Shown: positions 21,645 to 30,770 of the stretch, piece by piece | Layout of the letters: every line of letters starts with the position of its first letter | Numbering within the stretch: the first letter of the stretch is position 1 | Origin: Candidatus Cryptobacteroides faecipullorum | GTDB taxonomy: Bacteria > Bacteroidota > Bacteroidia > Bacteroidales > UBA932 | Direction: 5' to 3' | DNA: 40,663 nucleotides | Assembly (NCBI GenBank): GCA_017694885.1 | Contig: JADIMH010000072.1 | Span: 1-40,663, forward strand | Notes under the pieces: model-generated | Databases searched by the model: none | What the model was told of the DNA's origin: nothing | The model's input: the letters and a program-made list of their open reading frames with translations, nothing else | Translations under genes and position numbers: made by a program

Positions 21645-22625
21645 CTACCTCCCGTATTTCTTTTGTTTACAGAATTTGTTGATAAGAGGCACTACGGAGT
21701 TCATGATCAGGATGGCGAACGACATTCCTTCCGGATATGAACCGAAATACCTTATCAGAATGGTCAGAAGACCTATGCCTACACCGAAGATGATACCGCC
21801 CTTGTCGCTCATAGGGGATGTCACATAGTCGGTGGCCATGAATACGGCACCGAGAAGGACACCTCCGGTCAGAAGGTTGAAAAGCGGATCGGTGTACTGG
21901 TCAGGGTTGACCAGCCAGAATATCCCCGAGAACACAAATACGGTAGCCAGGACCGAAAGCGTGATATAAGGTCTGATGACTTTACGTGCCAGAAGATATA
22001 CAAAGCCTGCCAGAATGGCTATGGCGGAAATCTCGCCGGCAGAACCTCCGATATTGATGAACAGAGTCTGGAGATAAGAGAAATCATGCTGTGCATAGAT
22101 TTCCGGAAGTGTCAGTCCCTGAGCAAGACCTTCCTTGACAATACCCAGAGGTGTGGCTCCGGATACCGCATCCACACCGAGGAAACCTTCAGGAGCGGCC
22201 CAGTTGGTCATGAATGTAGGGAAGGAAACCAGTAGGAACACCCTGGCTGCAATCGCAGGGTTGAAAAGATTCTGTCCCAGCCCGCCGAAAGTCATCTTGA
22301 TGACTCCGATTGCGAAGATGGCGCCTATTACCGCCACCCACCAAGGGCAGGACGGAGGCAGGTTGAGGAACAGCAGCACTCCGGTCACAGAAGAGGACCA
22401 GTCCCCTATCGTGCCCGGAGCCTTGAACATGAATCTGGTGATGAGATACTCGACCAGGATACATGAAACCACGCTTACTGCCAGCAGGGCCAGTGCAGCC
22501 CACCCATAGTAGAGGACCGAAACGATGACCGACGGCAGCAGAGCTATCACCACGTCACGCATAAGGACAGACGTAGAAGTCTTTGCGTGGATATGTGGAG
22601 ACGGTGAAACCAATATTCTATTCAT
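21645..22625 (-). CDS. rnfD: Rnf complex FMN-binding membrane subunit RnfD
   Basis: A 326-residue polytopic subunit homologous to NqrB. It starts MNRILVSPSPHIHAKTSTS, the conserved N-terminal cytoplasmic stretch, and has about nine or ten hydrophobic helices. The covalent FMN attachment site is VDAVSGATPLG with Thr at about 158. GGLGQNLFNPAIAARVF and MATDYVTSPMSDKGGIIFG are strong family signatures. It follows rnfC by 20 bp. It should pass electrons across the membrane while driving Na+ or H+ export. Confidence 0.96.
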   Translation of the reverse strand: MNRILVSPSPHIHAKTSTSVLMRDVVIALLPSVIVSVLYYGWAALALLAVSVVSCILVEYLITRFMFKAPGTIGDWSSSVTGVLLFLNLPPSCPWWVAVIGAIFAIGVIKMTFGGLGQNLFNPAIAARVFLLVSFPTFMTNWAAPEGFLGVDAVSGATPLGIVKEGLAQGLTLPEIYAQHDFSYLQTLFINIGGSAGEISAIAILAGFVYLLARKVIRPYITLSVLATVFVFSGIFWLVNPDQYTDPLFNLLTGGVLLGAVFMATDYVTSPMSDKGGIIFGVGIGLLTILIRYFGSYPEGMSFAILIMNSVVPLINKFCKQKKYGR

Positions 22626-22645
22626 TGCCTGTAAGTTTTATTTCA

Positions 22646-24010
22646 TTATTTCTTGGGAGCCGTGCGGGCACGCATCGCTCTGATTACTTCGCCTTTGGCC
22701 ACTCTTATGACATCCAGCAGAGGAATATTCGCAGGACAGCTGTAAAGGCAGCATCCGCATTCGATGCAGTCCTGTACGGCGTTTGCCTCCAGATCCTCCA
22801 TCATGCCGTTGCGGGCAAGTTTGTTGAGCAGGAACGGCTCCAGCCCCATCGGACAGGCCTCGGCGCATTTACCGCACCTGATACAGTTGGATTCCGGTTT
22901 CCTGGCGGTCTGCTCCTGAGTCATGTAAAGAATCGACGAGGAACCTTTCAGGGTAGCGGCATCGAGGTTGGCTATAGCCTTGCCCATCATAGGACCACCG
23001 CTGACGGCCTTTGCCGCCTCTGCCGGCACTCCGCCGTTATACTCGGCTATATATGAAAGAGGATAGCCTATACGGAACAGGTAGTTCTTCTGCCTGTCGG
23101 CAGGAAGACAGTCGCCTGTCACCGTAAGCGTATTGGAAATCAAAGGCATATTCTTCTGGACAGCATCATACACTGCAAGCGATGTAGCCACATTCTGTAC
23201 GACTGCCCCGACATCTATAGGAAGCCCCATAGACTTCACCTGACGGTGCATGACCGCATCGATCAGCTGTTTTTCACCTCCCTGAGGATATTTCTTCTTC
23301 AGGGTCTGCACTTCGATCCCGTTGTAGTCCTGCGAGATTTTCTGAAGTTCCGCAACTGCGGCTGTCATGGCCTTTATGGCTTCAGGTTTGTTCTCTTCGA
23401 TACCGATTACGGTCTTCTGTACGCCGAGAACCTTTTTCATGAGGGCCGCTCCTATGACTATCTGCCTGGTCTTTTCAAGCATTATACGGTAGTCGGAAGT
23501 CAGATAAGGCTCGCATTCCGCACCGTTGAGGATCAGGCATTCGGCCTTCTTGTCCGGAGGAGGGCAGAGTTTTACGTGCGTAGGGAAAGTAGCGCCGCCG
23601 AGACCTACGACCCCGTTGTTCTTTATCCTGTCGATAATGAACTGTCTGTCCTGCGGAATGTCCGTTACGAGAGTATCCGAAGTATCGATTCCTTCAGCCC
23701 ACTCGTCAGGCTCTGTCTCTATCTCCACATGGACCACCTGAATGCCGGCAAGATCCTTTCTCAGGCCTACAGACTTTACAGTACCTGTAACGGAAGAATG
23801 GACATAGGCTGAAATGAACCCTGTAGGCTCTCCTATCACCTGTCCGGTCTTCACCTTGTCGCCGGGAGCGACAATCGCCTTTGCCGGTCCGCCCAGATGC
23901 TGGGCCATGGATATGTATACGGTCTTTGGAATAGGCAGGACTTCGATATTGCTGCCTGCAGATATTTTCTTGTCATCGGGGTGGACACCACCTATTGAAA
24001 ATGTCTTCAT
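22646..24010 (-). CDS. rnfC: Rnf complex NADH-binding subunit RnfC
   Basis: A 454-residue peripheral subunit. The N-terminal RnfC barrel-sandwich domain (TFSIGGVHPDDKKIS) is followed by the NADH/FMN-binding region homologous to NuoF (GLGGATFPTHVKL, LILNGAECEPYLTSDYR). Two [4Fe-4S] motifs are seen near the C-terminus (CIRCGKCAEACPMGLEP and CIECGCCLYSCPANIP). No long Ala/Lys-rich repeat tail, unlike gamma-proteobacterial RnfC. Starts 3 bp after rnfB. In the ferredoxin-to-NAD+ direction this subunit reduces NAD+. Confidence 0.96.
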   Translation of the reverse strand: MKTFSIGGVHPDDKKISAGSNIEVLPIPKTVYISMAQHLGGPAKAIVAPGDKVKTGQVIGEPTGFISAYVHSSVTGTVKSVGLRKDLAGIQVVHVEIETEPDEWAEGIDTSDTLVTDIPQDRQFIIDRIKNNGVVGLGGATFPTHVKLCPPPDKKAECLILNGAECEPYLTSDYRIMLEKTRQIVIGAALMKKVLGVQKTVIGIEENKPEAIKAMTAAVAELQKISQDYNGIEVQTLKKKYPQGGEKQLIDAVMHRQVKSMGLPIDVGAVVQNVATSLAVYDAVQKNMPLISNTLTVTGDCLPADRQKNYLFRIGYPLSYIAEYNGGVPAEAAKAVSGGPMMGKAIANLDAATLKGSSSILYMTQEQTARKPESNCIRCGKCAEACPMGLEPFLLNKLARNGMMEDLEANAVQDCIECGCCLYSCPANIPLLDVIRVAKGEVIRAMRARTAPKK

Positions 24011-24013
24011 AGT

Positions 24014-24991
24014 CTACTCCTCGCTCTTTTTCTCAGGTTCAACTTTATGTTCAGTTTCCTTTACCGGAGCGACCGGCTTTTCCGCTGCCGGAGCGGCTGT
24101 TTCAGCCGGCTTCGGTGCGGGAGTTACAGTCTGTGCCGGGGCAGCCGGCTTCGGTGCAGGTTTTACTGGAGGTGTCGGGAAATTCACATCATGGATGGCA
24201 CCGGTCGGACATTCGACCACGCATTTGCGGCACAGGCGGCATTTCTCGAAGTCGATATAGGCAAGATTGTGCTCTACCTTGATGGCACCGAACGGGCAGG
24301 CCTTTTCGCACTTGCCGCAGCCGATACAGGCCACCTTGCACGACTTGCGGGCAACGGCACCTTTCTCCATATTGACGCATGATACGAATACCCGGCGGCC
24401 TTTAGGCCCTTTGTTGCGCAGTTCGATGACCCTCCTTGGACAAGCCTTCACACAGGCGCCGCAAGCCGTACACTTTTCTTCATCCACTACCGGAAGGCCT
24501 GTTTCAGGATCCATGGAAATGGCTCCGAACTGGCAGGCGGCCACACAGTCCCCGCATCCGAGGCATCCGTAAAAACATCCGGTGTCGCCGCTATAGAGCG
24601 CAGCTTTTACCTTGCAAGACTGATAACCGTCGTACTCGTTGGTCTTCGGCCGGTTGGCACAGGTTCCGTTACAGCGCACGACAGCTACCATAGGAGCCTT
24701 TTCCTTGACCTCAAGTCCGAGCACTGCAGCGACTTTCTTCATAACGTCATTGCCTCCGACAGGACAGTAGTTGCTGTCCAGGTTCATGGCCTCGACGCAG
24801 GATTGGGCAAACGCACGGCAGCCTGCAAATCCGCAGCCTCCGCAGTTGGCCCCAGGCATCACTTTCTCGACTTCATCGATCCTCGGGTCTTCCTCCACCT
24901 TGAACTTCTTCGCTACAAGGTAAAGGACTACCGCAAGCACGACACCGAGAATGGTGATGATCGCAATAGTCCAGATAATTGTTGTTGTCAT
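24014..24991 (-). CDS. rnfB: Rnf complex ferredoxin-like subunit RnfB with Pro/Ala tail
   Basis: A 325-residue subunit that accepts electrons from ferredoxin. One N-terminal membrane helix (about 5-27) precedes the RnfB cluster motif (ANCGGCGFAGC with the fourth Cys at 76; Cys 50, 53, 58, 76). Many CxxCxxCxxxC ferredoxin motifs follow (about 143-153, 174-184, 222-232 and 251-261) together with extra cysteines near 107-126, the multi-cluster form common in anaerobes. The last 54 residues (272-325) are a Pro/Ala/Lys/Glu-rich tail with PAPKPA repeats, not part of the fold. The frame is open to 25102 but the ATG at 24991 gives the expected start (MTTTIIWTIAIITILG) 23 bp after rseC. Confidence 0.95.
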   Translation of the reverse strand: MTTTIIWTIAIITILGVVLAVVLYLVAKKFKVEEDPRIDEVEKVMPGANCGGCGFAGCRAFAQSCVEAMNLDSNYCPVGGNDVMKKVAAVLGLEVKEKAPMVAVVRCNGTCANRPKTNEYDGYQSCKVKAALYSGDTGCFYGCLGCGDCVAACQFGAISMDPETGLPVVDEEKCTACGACVKACPRRVIELRNKGPKGRRVFVSCVNMEKGAVARKSCKVACIGCGKCEKACPFGAIKVEHNLAYIDFEKCRLCRKCVVECPTGAIHDVNFPTPPVKPAPKPAAPAQTVTPAPKPAETAAPAAEKPVAPVKETEHKVEPEKKSEE

Positions 24992-25014
24992 TATAGTGTT
25001 AATTAAAAATATTT

Positions 25015-25434
25015 CTATTTTTCTTTCAGGTAGAAAACGAAATCCTTGGCCAGTCTGTCCCTTAAAAGATAAATCACCAGATAATAGACCGCCACTGCGC
25101 ATATGGAGATCAATCCGGTATAAACTTCATGCAAACCGACAGCCGACAAAGTTAATATTAAAATCATTAAAATCAGCAAAGGAACTACGTAAGAAATCCA
25201 TACGGCCTTGAGCCCCATGGTCTGCCTGAGCATTACACGGACCTGATCGCCTTCCTTCCATGTCGCATACGGATCGGTCGGCACCTGGATTTCCTTGACT
25301 TTTTCATCAGCCACACCGCACATACCCTTGGCATGACATGCGGAACAGGCAGAGGAAGAAATGATTTCCACCACAGTAAATTCGGGAGTCATCTCCTTTA
25401 TCCTGCCGGTATGGGATATTTCGTTTTTTGCCAT
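25015..25434 (-). CDS. rseC: RseC/SoxR-reducing-system family protein
   Basis: A 139-residue inner-membrane protein of the RseC family, which travels with rnf genes and is linked in proteobacteria to reduction of SoxR and modulation of sigma-E. The N-terminal cytoplasmic domain contains a cysteine cluster (ACSACHAKGMC, Cys 30, 33, 39). Two adjacent membrane helices follow (about 78-95 and 103-123). It ends FVFYLKEK. It sits between the DUF3108-like gene (3 bp) and rnfB, the usual Bacteroidales position, and probably helps assemble or serve the Rnf complex. The sigma-E role is not expected to carry over. Confidence 0.92.
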   Translation of the reverse strand: MAKNEISHTGRIKEMTPEFTVVEIISSSACSACHAKGMCGVADEKVKEIQVPTDPYATWKEGDQVRVMLRQTMGLKAVWISYVVPLLILMILILTLSAVGLHEVYTGLISICAVAVYYLVIYLLRDRLAKDFVFYLKEK

Positions 25435-25437
25435 ATA

Positions 25438-26310
25438 CTATTTCTTTACGAATGATGTAAAAGGATATTTGAGTCCGGAACATTCCTCTATCCTTCCGGA
25501 AGCGACACCCACCAGTATGGGAGCTTCGAACAGGACGGGAATCCTGTTCCTGTCATCGGAAATCCATACGGAAAGGTCTTCATCCCCGGTAAAGACGTTC
25601 CCGGAAAGCAGCTTTGCCGAAAACTTCATGGTATTCACCGTACCGAATCCCCTGACTTTCTTGCGCTCCTTTCCTCTGTATATGAAGTACACGTTATACA
25701 CATCATCATCGATAGCGAATGTCATAGGATACTTGACATCTGGTACGATCCTGTCCATATCTATGTTTCTGGCCAGATAGAACAGCGACGGAAGGTCATA
25801 AGTACATGTTCCCAATGGCAGCCTTACAGACCTGGAGCCGCCGGAAGAAGTGAATACGTCTGCGGCAATATAGGTGGAATCCTGTCCTTCCCACATATAG
25901 GAATACGTATTCCTTGCCTCATATCTGCCTTCTCTGGTATTTCTGGTAAACTTCAGAGGCTTCAACCCTTCTACGGTAAACCATGACTGGAAATCCTCCC
26001 TGACCTTAAAAAAAAGGTCATACAGACGGGTTGTCCTGCCATATACGGAACAATGGAAAGCCCTCTCTCCGTTAAAACGCACAGTATCGAGACTTACCGA
26101 TGCCCAGCCCACATCGGAATCGATGGCGCCCCACTCATAATGGATAGTAAATGAAAAACGCTCTCCGGACCTGTATGCAAGACTGTCCTCCGAGACAGAC
26201 AGTACCGGTATACAGCCTCCTTCACTGCCTGCATCGACCACATTCTGCGAAACCGCAGGAATGCAGCAAAGGATGCAGAAGAATACGGATATGACAGCCT
26301 TTCTGAACAT
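25438..26310 (-). CDS. DUF3108-like secreted protein
   Basis: A 290-residue exported protein with a signal peptide (about 1-21, ending CIPAVSQ). The mature part reads YRSGERFSFTIHYEWGAIDSDVGWASVSLD, then repeated beta-strands (FHCSVYGRTTRLYDLFFKVREDFQSWFTVEGLKPLKF and a late LSVWISDDRNRIPVLFEA), the layout of DUF3108 proteins. These are predicted beta-barrel or beta-sheet periplasmic/outer-membrane proteins of unknown function. Its position between dnaB (7 bp) and rseC (3 bp) suggests cotranscription but offers no functional clue. Family assignment rests on pattern recognition, not a search. Confidence 0.82.
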   Translation of the reverse strand: MFRKAVISVFFCILCCIPAVSQNVVDAGSEGGCIPVLSVSEDSLAYRSGERFSFTIHYEWGAIDSDVGWASVSLDTVRFNGERAFHCSVYGRTTRLYDLFFKVREDFQSWFTVEGLKPLKFTRNTREGRYEARNTYSYMWEGQDSTYIAADVFTSSGGSRSVRLPLGTCTYDLPSLFYLARNIDMDRIVPDVKYPMTFAIDDDVYNVYFIYRGKERKKVRGFGTVNTMKFSAKLLSGNVFTGDEDLSVWISDDRNRIPVLFEAPILVGVASGRIEECSGLKYPFTSFVKK

Positions 26311-26317
26311 ACGTACT

Positions 26318-27859
26318 CTACATGAAATCCTGGTTTACCCCGAAATCAGAACCGCCGGAAGGGAAATTCCCGCCTGACTGGAAATCACCCGGAGGCCCGA
26401 AAGGCACATCATCATTCATCGCGGATGAAACAGGCATGTCCGGTATGCTTCCAACCAGGGAATCGGCCATATCGACAAAACGCACCTCCGATGCCCTGAA
26501 CATCATATCAAGCTCTCCGATTTCTCCGTTCCTGTGCTTGGCTATTATGAGCGATGTCCTTCCAACGTCTTCCGGATTGTCCGAAAGTCCCTGGTAATCG
26601 TACCTGTGGATAAAAAGCACCATATCGGCGTCCTGCTCTATGGAACCGGACTCGCGCAGATCGCTGAGCTGGGGACGGTTGTTGCTGCCCGTGCGCTGTA
26701 CCGCCTGACGGCTCAGCTGGGACAACGCTATGATAGGCACGTTCATTTCCTTGGCCGTAGCCTTGAGTGTCCTGGATATTGCCGCCACCTCCTGCTCGCG
26801 CATTCCCCTGAGTTCCGCAGGACCCTGCATAAGCTGAAGATAATCGACAATCACAAGCCTTACCCCCTTCTGTTTCACAAGGCGCTTCACCTTGGAGCGG
26901 AATTCCATGACAGGAAGCGACGGAGTATCATCTATATAAAGCGGAGCCTTGGCAAGGTCCTTCAGTTTCTCTTCCAGCTGCTTCCACTCGTACGGCTCCA
27001 GATTCTGCCCGCCCTTTATCTTGTCGGCGCTCAGCCCTGTCTCAGTCACCATCATACGGTTGGCCAGCTGGATTGCGGGCATTTCGAGCGAGAAGAAAGC
27101 CACAGGCATATGATAGTCCACAGCCGCATTCCTGGCGACATTAAGAACGAAAGCCGTCTTTCCGACAGAAGGCCTCGCCGCCAGAATAATAAGATCGGAA
27201 GCCTGCCACCCGAGAGTGATCTTATCGAGAGACTGGAATCCGGAAGGGACTCCGCTCAGACCGGTCGTATTCTGAAGATTCTCAAGTACCTGAATAGCCT
27301 GATTGATGACCGAGCCTATTTCCTGCACATCCTTCTTCACATTGTTCTGGATGGCAGCGAAAATCTTTGTCTGGGCCATGTCGATCAGATCATCGACATT
27401 GGTCGAGTCATCATATGAGTTTTTCAGGATATCATAAGACGCAGTAATGAGTTCCCTCTGTATGCTCTTCTGCTTGAGTATCTTTATGTAGACCTCTATA
27501 TGTGCGGCCGCACCCACTTTCTGCGAAAGCTGGGCCAGTGCAACTGCACCTCCGACGGCTTCAAGATTGCCGTCGGCCTTCAGTTTCTGTGTGACAGTGA
27601 GAATATCTATAGGCGAATGCTCGTTCGAGAGCGACACCATGGCCTGGAAAATCATCTTGTGCCTGTCGCTATAGAAACACGACGGAGCAAGCTCCTCCAT
27701 CGCCTCGTCGACACAGCCGGGCTCAATAAGCAAAGCACCTATGACAGCCTCTTCAACATCAAGAGCTTGAGGCGGTTTGTTTCCCATCTCAAGCCCTAAT
27801 GTTTCGAGGTTTACGGCGTCCTTTTTCCTTGAAGACCGTCTTTTTACCTCATCTGCCAT
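26318..27859 (-). CDS. dnaB: Replicative DNA helicase DnaB
   Basis: A 513-residue hexameric replicative helicase. The N-terminal DnaB collar domain starts near residue 30 (PPQALDVEEAVIGALLIEP...FYSDRHKMIFQAM). The RecA-like motor follows with Walker A ARPSVGKTAF (Lys at about 234), H1a FFSLEMP, Walker B VRLVIVDYLQLM, then ALSQLSRQAVQRTG and DLRESGSIEQDADMV. No intein is present. The C-terminal 50 or so residues are a flexible Gly/Ser/Pro-rich tail. The gene is 6 bp after the zinc-ribbon protein and 7 bp before the DUF3108-like gene. Confidence 0.98.
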   Translation of the reverse strand: MADEVKRRSSRKKDAVNLETLGLEMGNKPPQALDVEEAVIGALLIEPGCVDEAMEELAPSCFYSDRHKMIFQAMVSLSNEHSPIDILTVTQKLKADGNLEAVGGAVALAQLSQKVGAAAHIEVYIKILKQKSIQRELITASYDILKNSYDDSTNVDDLIDMAQTKIFAAIQNNVKKDVQEIGSVINQAIQVLENLQNTTGLSGVPSGFQSLDKITLGWQASDLIILAARPSVGKTAFVLNVARNAAVDYHMPVAFFSLEMPAIQLANRMMVTETGLSADKIKGGQNLEPYEWKQLEEKLKDLAKAPLYIDDTPSLPVMEFRSKVKRLVKQKGVRLVIVDYLQLMQGPAELRGMREQEVAAISRTLKATAKEMNVPIIALSQLSRQAVQRTGSNNRPQLSDLRESGSIEQDADMVLFIHRYDYQGLSDNPEDVGRTSLIIAKHRNGEIGELDMMFRASEVRFVDMADSLVGSIPDMPVSSAMNDDVPFGPPGDFQSGGNFPSGGSDFGVNQDFM

Positions 27860-27865
27860 AACATG

Positions 27866-28675
27866 TTAGTCAAAGTCAGGATTCACAAGAATCCTTCCGC
27901 AATATTCGCAGACTATCATTTTCTTGTTAGAGGCGATATCTATAAGCCTCTGCGGAGGAATCGTATTGAAACAGCCGCCGCAAGCATTTCCGTTGAACAC
28001 GGAAACCACAGCAAGATGGTTGTTGCAGCTGCTCCTGATACGCTCGTAGGCACTCATTGTCCTCGCATCTATCTTGTCTGCACACAACTGGCGTGCAGCC
28101 CGGAGTTTCTCTTCTTCCTTCGAAGTGGACTCCACGATAGAGGCAAGTTCCTGTTTCTTGGCTTTCAGATCCTCGTTCTTTACGGATATCTTTTCCTTGA
28201 CGGATTCGAGTTCCCGTTTCTTCGAAGCGACGAACTCCTTTGTCTCGTAAATGTTCTTTTCGGCAATTTCTCTCAGAAGACCCTGGTTCTCGATCTCTTT
28301 GTTAAGGGAATCATATTCACGGCTATTGGCCACATTATCCACCTGGGCCTTATACTTCTCGAGCTGGGCATCACATTCGGCAATATTATGCTTGTACTCT
28401 GTGATACGGTTTCCGGCATCATCTATCTGTTCGTTGATACGGGCGGTCTTGGACTTCAGGTCCGCTATCTCATTTTCCAGCGCCTCTACCTCCAAAGGGA
28501 GCTCACCCCTGAGCTGGAGGATTTTATCTATTTCAGTATCTGCCTGCTGAAGTGCATATAAAGTCTTGAGCTTCTCTTCAACGCTCAAGTCGGAATCTGC
28601 AAAACTCTTCTGGATCGACACGAAGGTTTCCCTCTGGTCGATAGGAGTTTCGATTTTTTTTGTCTTCTTAGCCAT
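27866..28675 (-). CDS. C4-type zinc-ribbon coiled-coil protein
   Basis: A 269-residue protein of the family with a long antiparallel coiled coil (about 20-205, Glu/Lys-rich heptads) and a C-terminal C4 zinc ribbon (Cys at about 232, 235, 256 and 259: CGGC and CEYC). Members in other bacteria have been connected with nucleic acid binding or flagellar/secretory regulation, and none of that can be assumed here. It is paired with the Nif3-like gene upstream (6 bp), an association often seen in Bacteroidetes. No signal peptide, so cytoplasmic. Confidence 0.88.
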   Translation of the reverse strand: MAKKTKKIETPIDQRETFVSIQKSFADSDLSVEEKLKTLYALQQADTEIDKILQLRGELPLEVEALENEIADLKSKTARINEQIDDAGNRITEYKHNIAECDAQLEKYKAQVDNVANSREYDSLNKEIENQGLLREIAEKNIYETKEFVASKKRELESVKEKISVKNEDLKAKKQELASIVESTSKEEEKLRAARQLCADKIDARTMSAYERIRSSCNNHLAVVSVFNGNACGGCFNTIPPQRLIDIASNKKMIVCEYCGRILVNPDFD

Positions 28676-28681
28676 ATCGCT

Positions 28682-29473
28682 TTAAAAATAAAATACCGGG
28701 TTACTATATATATTCTCCGTAATGCGGACTGCAAAGGTAGGAAAATTTTTCCTGAGTAACGAAAATAAAATAGCAACTATCTCTATCTCACTTTCATAAT
28801 GGCCTATATCCATTATCATGAAGTCTTTGGGCGTAAAGAAATGGTGATAGGAAACATCTCCGCAGAGATACAGCTGCGCACCGGATTCCATAGCCTTGCC
28901 TATAAGGGAACTTCCGGCCCCGCCGCACATCGCCACCCTTTTCACAGGCTTGTCGATCAGACGGGAAGTCCTTACGGCCTTTAGACCGAACTTCCCTTTC
29001 ACCAGTTCCACAGCTTCAGCCGCGGATATCGGCGAAGGCAGGTCGCCCACCATGCCGAGCCCGACCCCGTCACCCTCCTTGTCCAGGATTTCCATATTCT
29101 GCAGGCCGAGCCTGCGGGCCATGGCACCGCTTACTCCCGCCACGACCTTGTCTGCCGTAGTATGCGCCGCATATACGGAAATGCCGGCAGATACCGCCTT
29201 TGTCACGGCCAGACCTACAGGATCATCAGGAGAAATCCTTTTAAGTCCTGAAAAAATAAGAGGATGATGCGTCACTATCATGTCCGCACCGCAGGAAACG
29301 GCTTCATCAACAAGTTCCGGAGTACAATCGAGCCCCAGAAGCACGGAATGTACCGCAGCCTCAGGCGAACCGATACACAGTCCGCTGTTGTCCCAGTTCT
29401 CTTGAATGGAAACGGGAGCGAAATCCTCAATGACGGAAATCACGTCCTTAACTTTAAACGCACAGGCTTCCAT
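28682..29473 (-). CDS. Nif3-like dinuclear metal-centre protein
   Basis: A 263-residue member of the Nif3/YbgI/GTP cyclohydrolase I type 2-like family, toroidal hexamers with a di-metal centre whose physiological reaction is unclear. The opening SVIEDFAPVSIQENWDNSGLCIG, the metal-binding ADMIVTHHPLIFSGLKRI, the later YAAHTTAD and the C-terminal LYLCGDVSYHHFF...MDIGHYESE are all conserved. It has the short E. coli YbgI-like length and lacks the roughly 100-residue middle insertion found in many Bacteroidetes and Firmicutes members. Next gene 6 bp downstream. Confidence 0.9.
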   Translation of the reverse strand: MEACAFKVKDVISVIEDFAPVSIQENWDNSGLCIGSPEAAVHSVLLGLDCTPELVDEAVSCGADMIVTHHPLIFSGLKRISPDDPVGLAVTKAVSAGISVYAAHTTADKVVAGVSGAMARRLGLQNMEILDKEGDGVGLGMVGDLPSPISAAEAVELVKGKFGLKAVRTSRLIDKPVKRVAMCGGAGSSLIGKAMESGAQLYLCGDVSYHHFFTPKDFMIMDIGHYESEIEIVAILFSLLRKNFPTFAVRITENIYSNPVFYF

Positions 29474-29500
29474 ACCTTATAATAATATAATACAATCTAT

Positions 29501-29821
29501 CTATAAAAGATCCCGGCGGATCTCTTCCAACTGCTGGCGGATCCCTTTCAGAATTTCAATGGCCTTGACTCTGGACTCGACAGGCCGCCTGTCCTCTTTC
29601 ATCTGCCTTGCAGCCCCTTCCAGAGTCATACCGCATTCCCTCACCAGAAAATGTATCTGACGGAATGTGTCAAGATCAGCCCGAGTGAACAGCCTGTTCC
29701 CTTTTGCATTGCGCACAGGCCGGATGAATGTCGGAAAACTGTTCGACCAGAACCTGACCAGAGGCACATTCTCCCCGAGGGCTTCCGCGACTTCTCCTAT
29801 GGTATAATAGACCTTTTCCAT
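29501..29821 (-). CDS. MerR-family transcriptional regulator
   Basis: A 106-residue small MerR-type regulator. From the ATG at 29821 it begins MEKVYYTIGEVAEALGENVP, a canonical MerR helix-turn-helix and wing (VRFWSNSF...RLFTRADLDTFRQIHFLV), then a short dimerisation helix (ILKGIRQQLEEIRRDLL) with no effector-binding domain. The frame is open to 29878, but that would overlap the M23 gene and add a non-homologous stretch. The chosen start is 1 bp after the M23 stop. Effector and targets are unknown. Confidence 0.88.
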   Translation of the reverse strand: MEKVYYTIGEVAEALGENVPLVRFWSNSFPTFIRPVRNAKGNRLFTRADLDTFRQIHFLVRECGMTLEGAARQMKEDRRPVESRVKAIEILKGIRQQLEEIRRDLL

Positions 29822-29822
29822 A

Positions 29823-30770
29823 TCAATCCATTGATTGTCCGGCACTTGCCGACAAAAGCAACATGGCGCTGTACTCATCCGGAGTCACCGAGCTGAAAAA
29901 ATAACTGACCGGATCAAGGGCAACGGTATCTTTCCATATTTCATAATGCAGATGAGGTGCAAACGACTTTCCGGACATGCCCACACTTCCTATCACCGTT
30001 CCTTTCTTTATCTTCCGGCCTCTGATGACCTTGATATTCGACAAATGGGCATATTTAGTGACGTATCCTCCGTCATGTGCAACTGTCACCGTATTCCCGA
30101 GTCCTTTGGATGATCTCTGTACGGAAGTGACCGTCCCGTCTGCCGATGCCAGCACCGGCGTTCCGGACGGTGCTATCATATCCAGTCCGTCATGACTGAC
30201 CTTCACTTTATAAAACGGATTTATCTTGTCCCCTACCGATGCTCCTACGGAAGTATAGGAAAAGTCTCTGATGGGCAAGGCCAGCGGCGGCAGCTGCACA
30301 TTCCCCGAAGCCAGGACTCTGAAAATCCGCATGAATTCATTATCTATCTCCCCGGCCTTTTCGTCAAGAGCCTCATATACCTGTTCCGAATGCCTTACGA
30401 TATCCTCTACTTCCATGGAATCGCTTTCCGAAAGATACTCCGACGTCTGGCTTCCGAAAGTAAGGACGTCGGTCTGGAAAAGATCGTTATATATCATATT
30501 GTCCTTGGCTTCAAGTCCGGCCACCACATCCTCCAGAAGCCTGCGTTCCTGTTCCATTTCAGGATACAGTTTCTCGTACATGCGGTTCTCGGACCTCAGC
30601 CTGCGCTCCTTGTCCGTACTGAAAACCAAAGCGAATATGATATAATAGAGTACCGCCAGCGACACGCTGGCCAGAAAATATTTCAATACCCGCAAGAGGG
30701 TTGAACGTAAAGAGCGCCTCTGCCTGCGGAATTTGAAATCATCCTTGTCATAGACGTAATGGCTACTCAT
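29823..30770 (-). CDS. M23-family (LytM) peptidoglycan endopeptidase, membrane-anchored, copy 2
   Basis: A 315-residue protein: cytoplasmic basic N-terminus (FKFRRQRRSLRSTLLRV), one transmembrane helix (about 29-50), coiled coil (about 54-90), and a C-terminal M23 domain. The zinc ligands appear intact: H and D in SHDGLDMIAPSG, then HLHYEIW. ADGTVTSVQ, GNTVTVAHDGGYVTKYAHLS and GTVIGSVGMSGKSFAPHLHYE complete the family pattern, so it should be an active cell-wall endopeptidase rather than an EnvC-like activator. Its start overlaps the end of the preceding M23 gene by 8 bp. Confidence 0.93.
   Translation of the reverse strand: MSSHYVYDKDDFKFRRQRRSLRSTLLRVLKYFLASVSLAVLYYIIFALVFSTDKERRLRSENRMYEKLYPEMEQERRLLEDVVAGLEAKDNMIYNDLFQTDVLTFGSQTSEYLSESDSMEVEDIVRHSEQVYEALDEKAGEIDNEFMRIFRVLASGNVQLPPLALPIRDFSYTSVGASVGDKINPFYKVKVSHDGLDMIAPSGTPVLASADGTVTSVQRSSKGLGNTVTVAHDGGYVTKYAHLSNIKVIRGRKIKKGTVIGSVGMSGKSFAPHLHYEIWKDTVALDPVSYFFSSVTPDEYSAMLLLSASAGQSMD

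Noticed and set aside
26534..27418. 294-codon plus-strand open frame within dnaB
   Set aside because: Shadow of dnaB, whose Walker motifs and collar domain are all in the minus frame.
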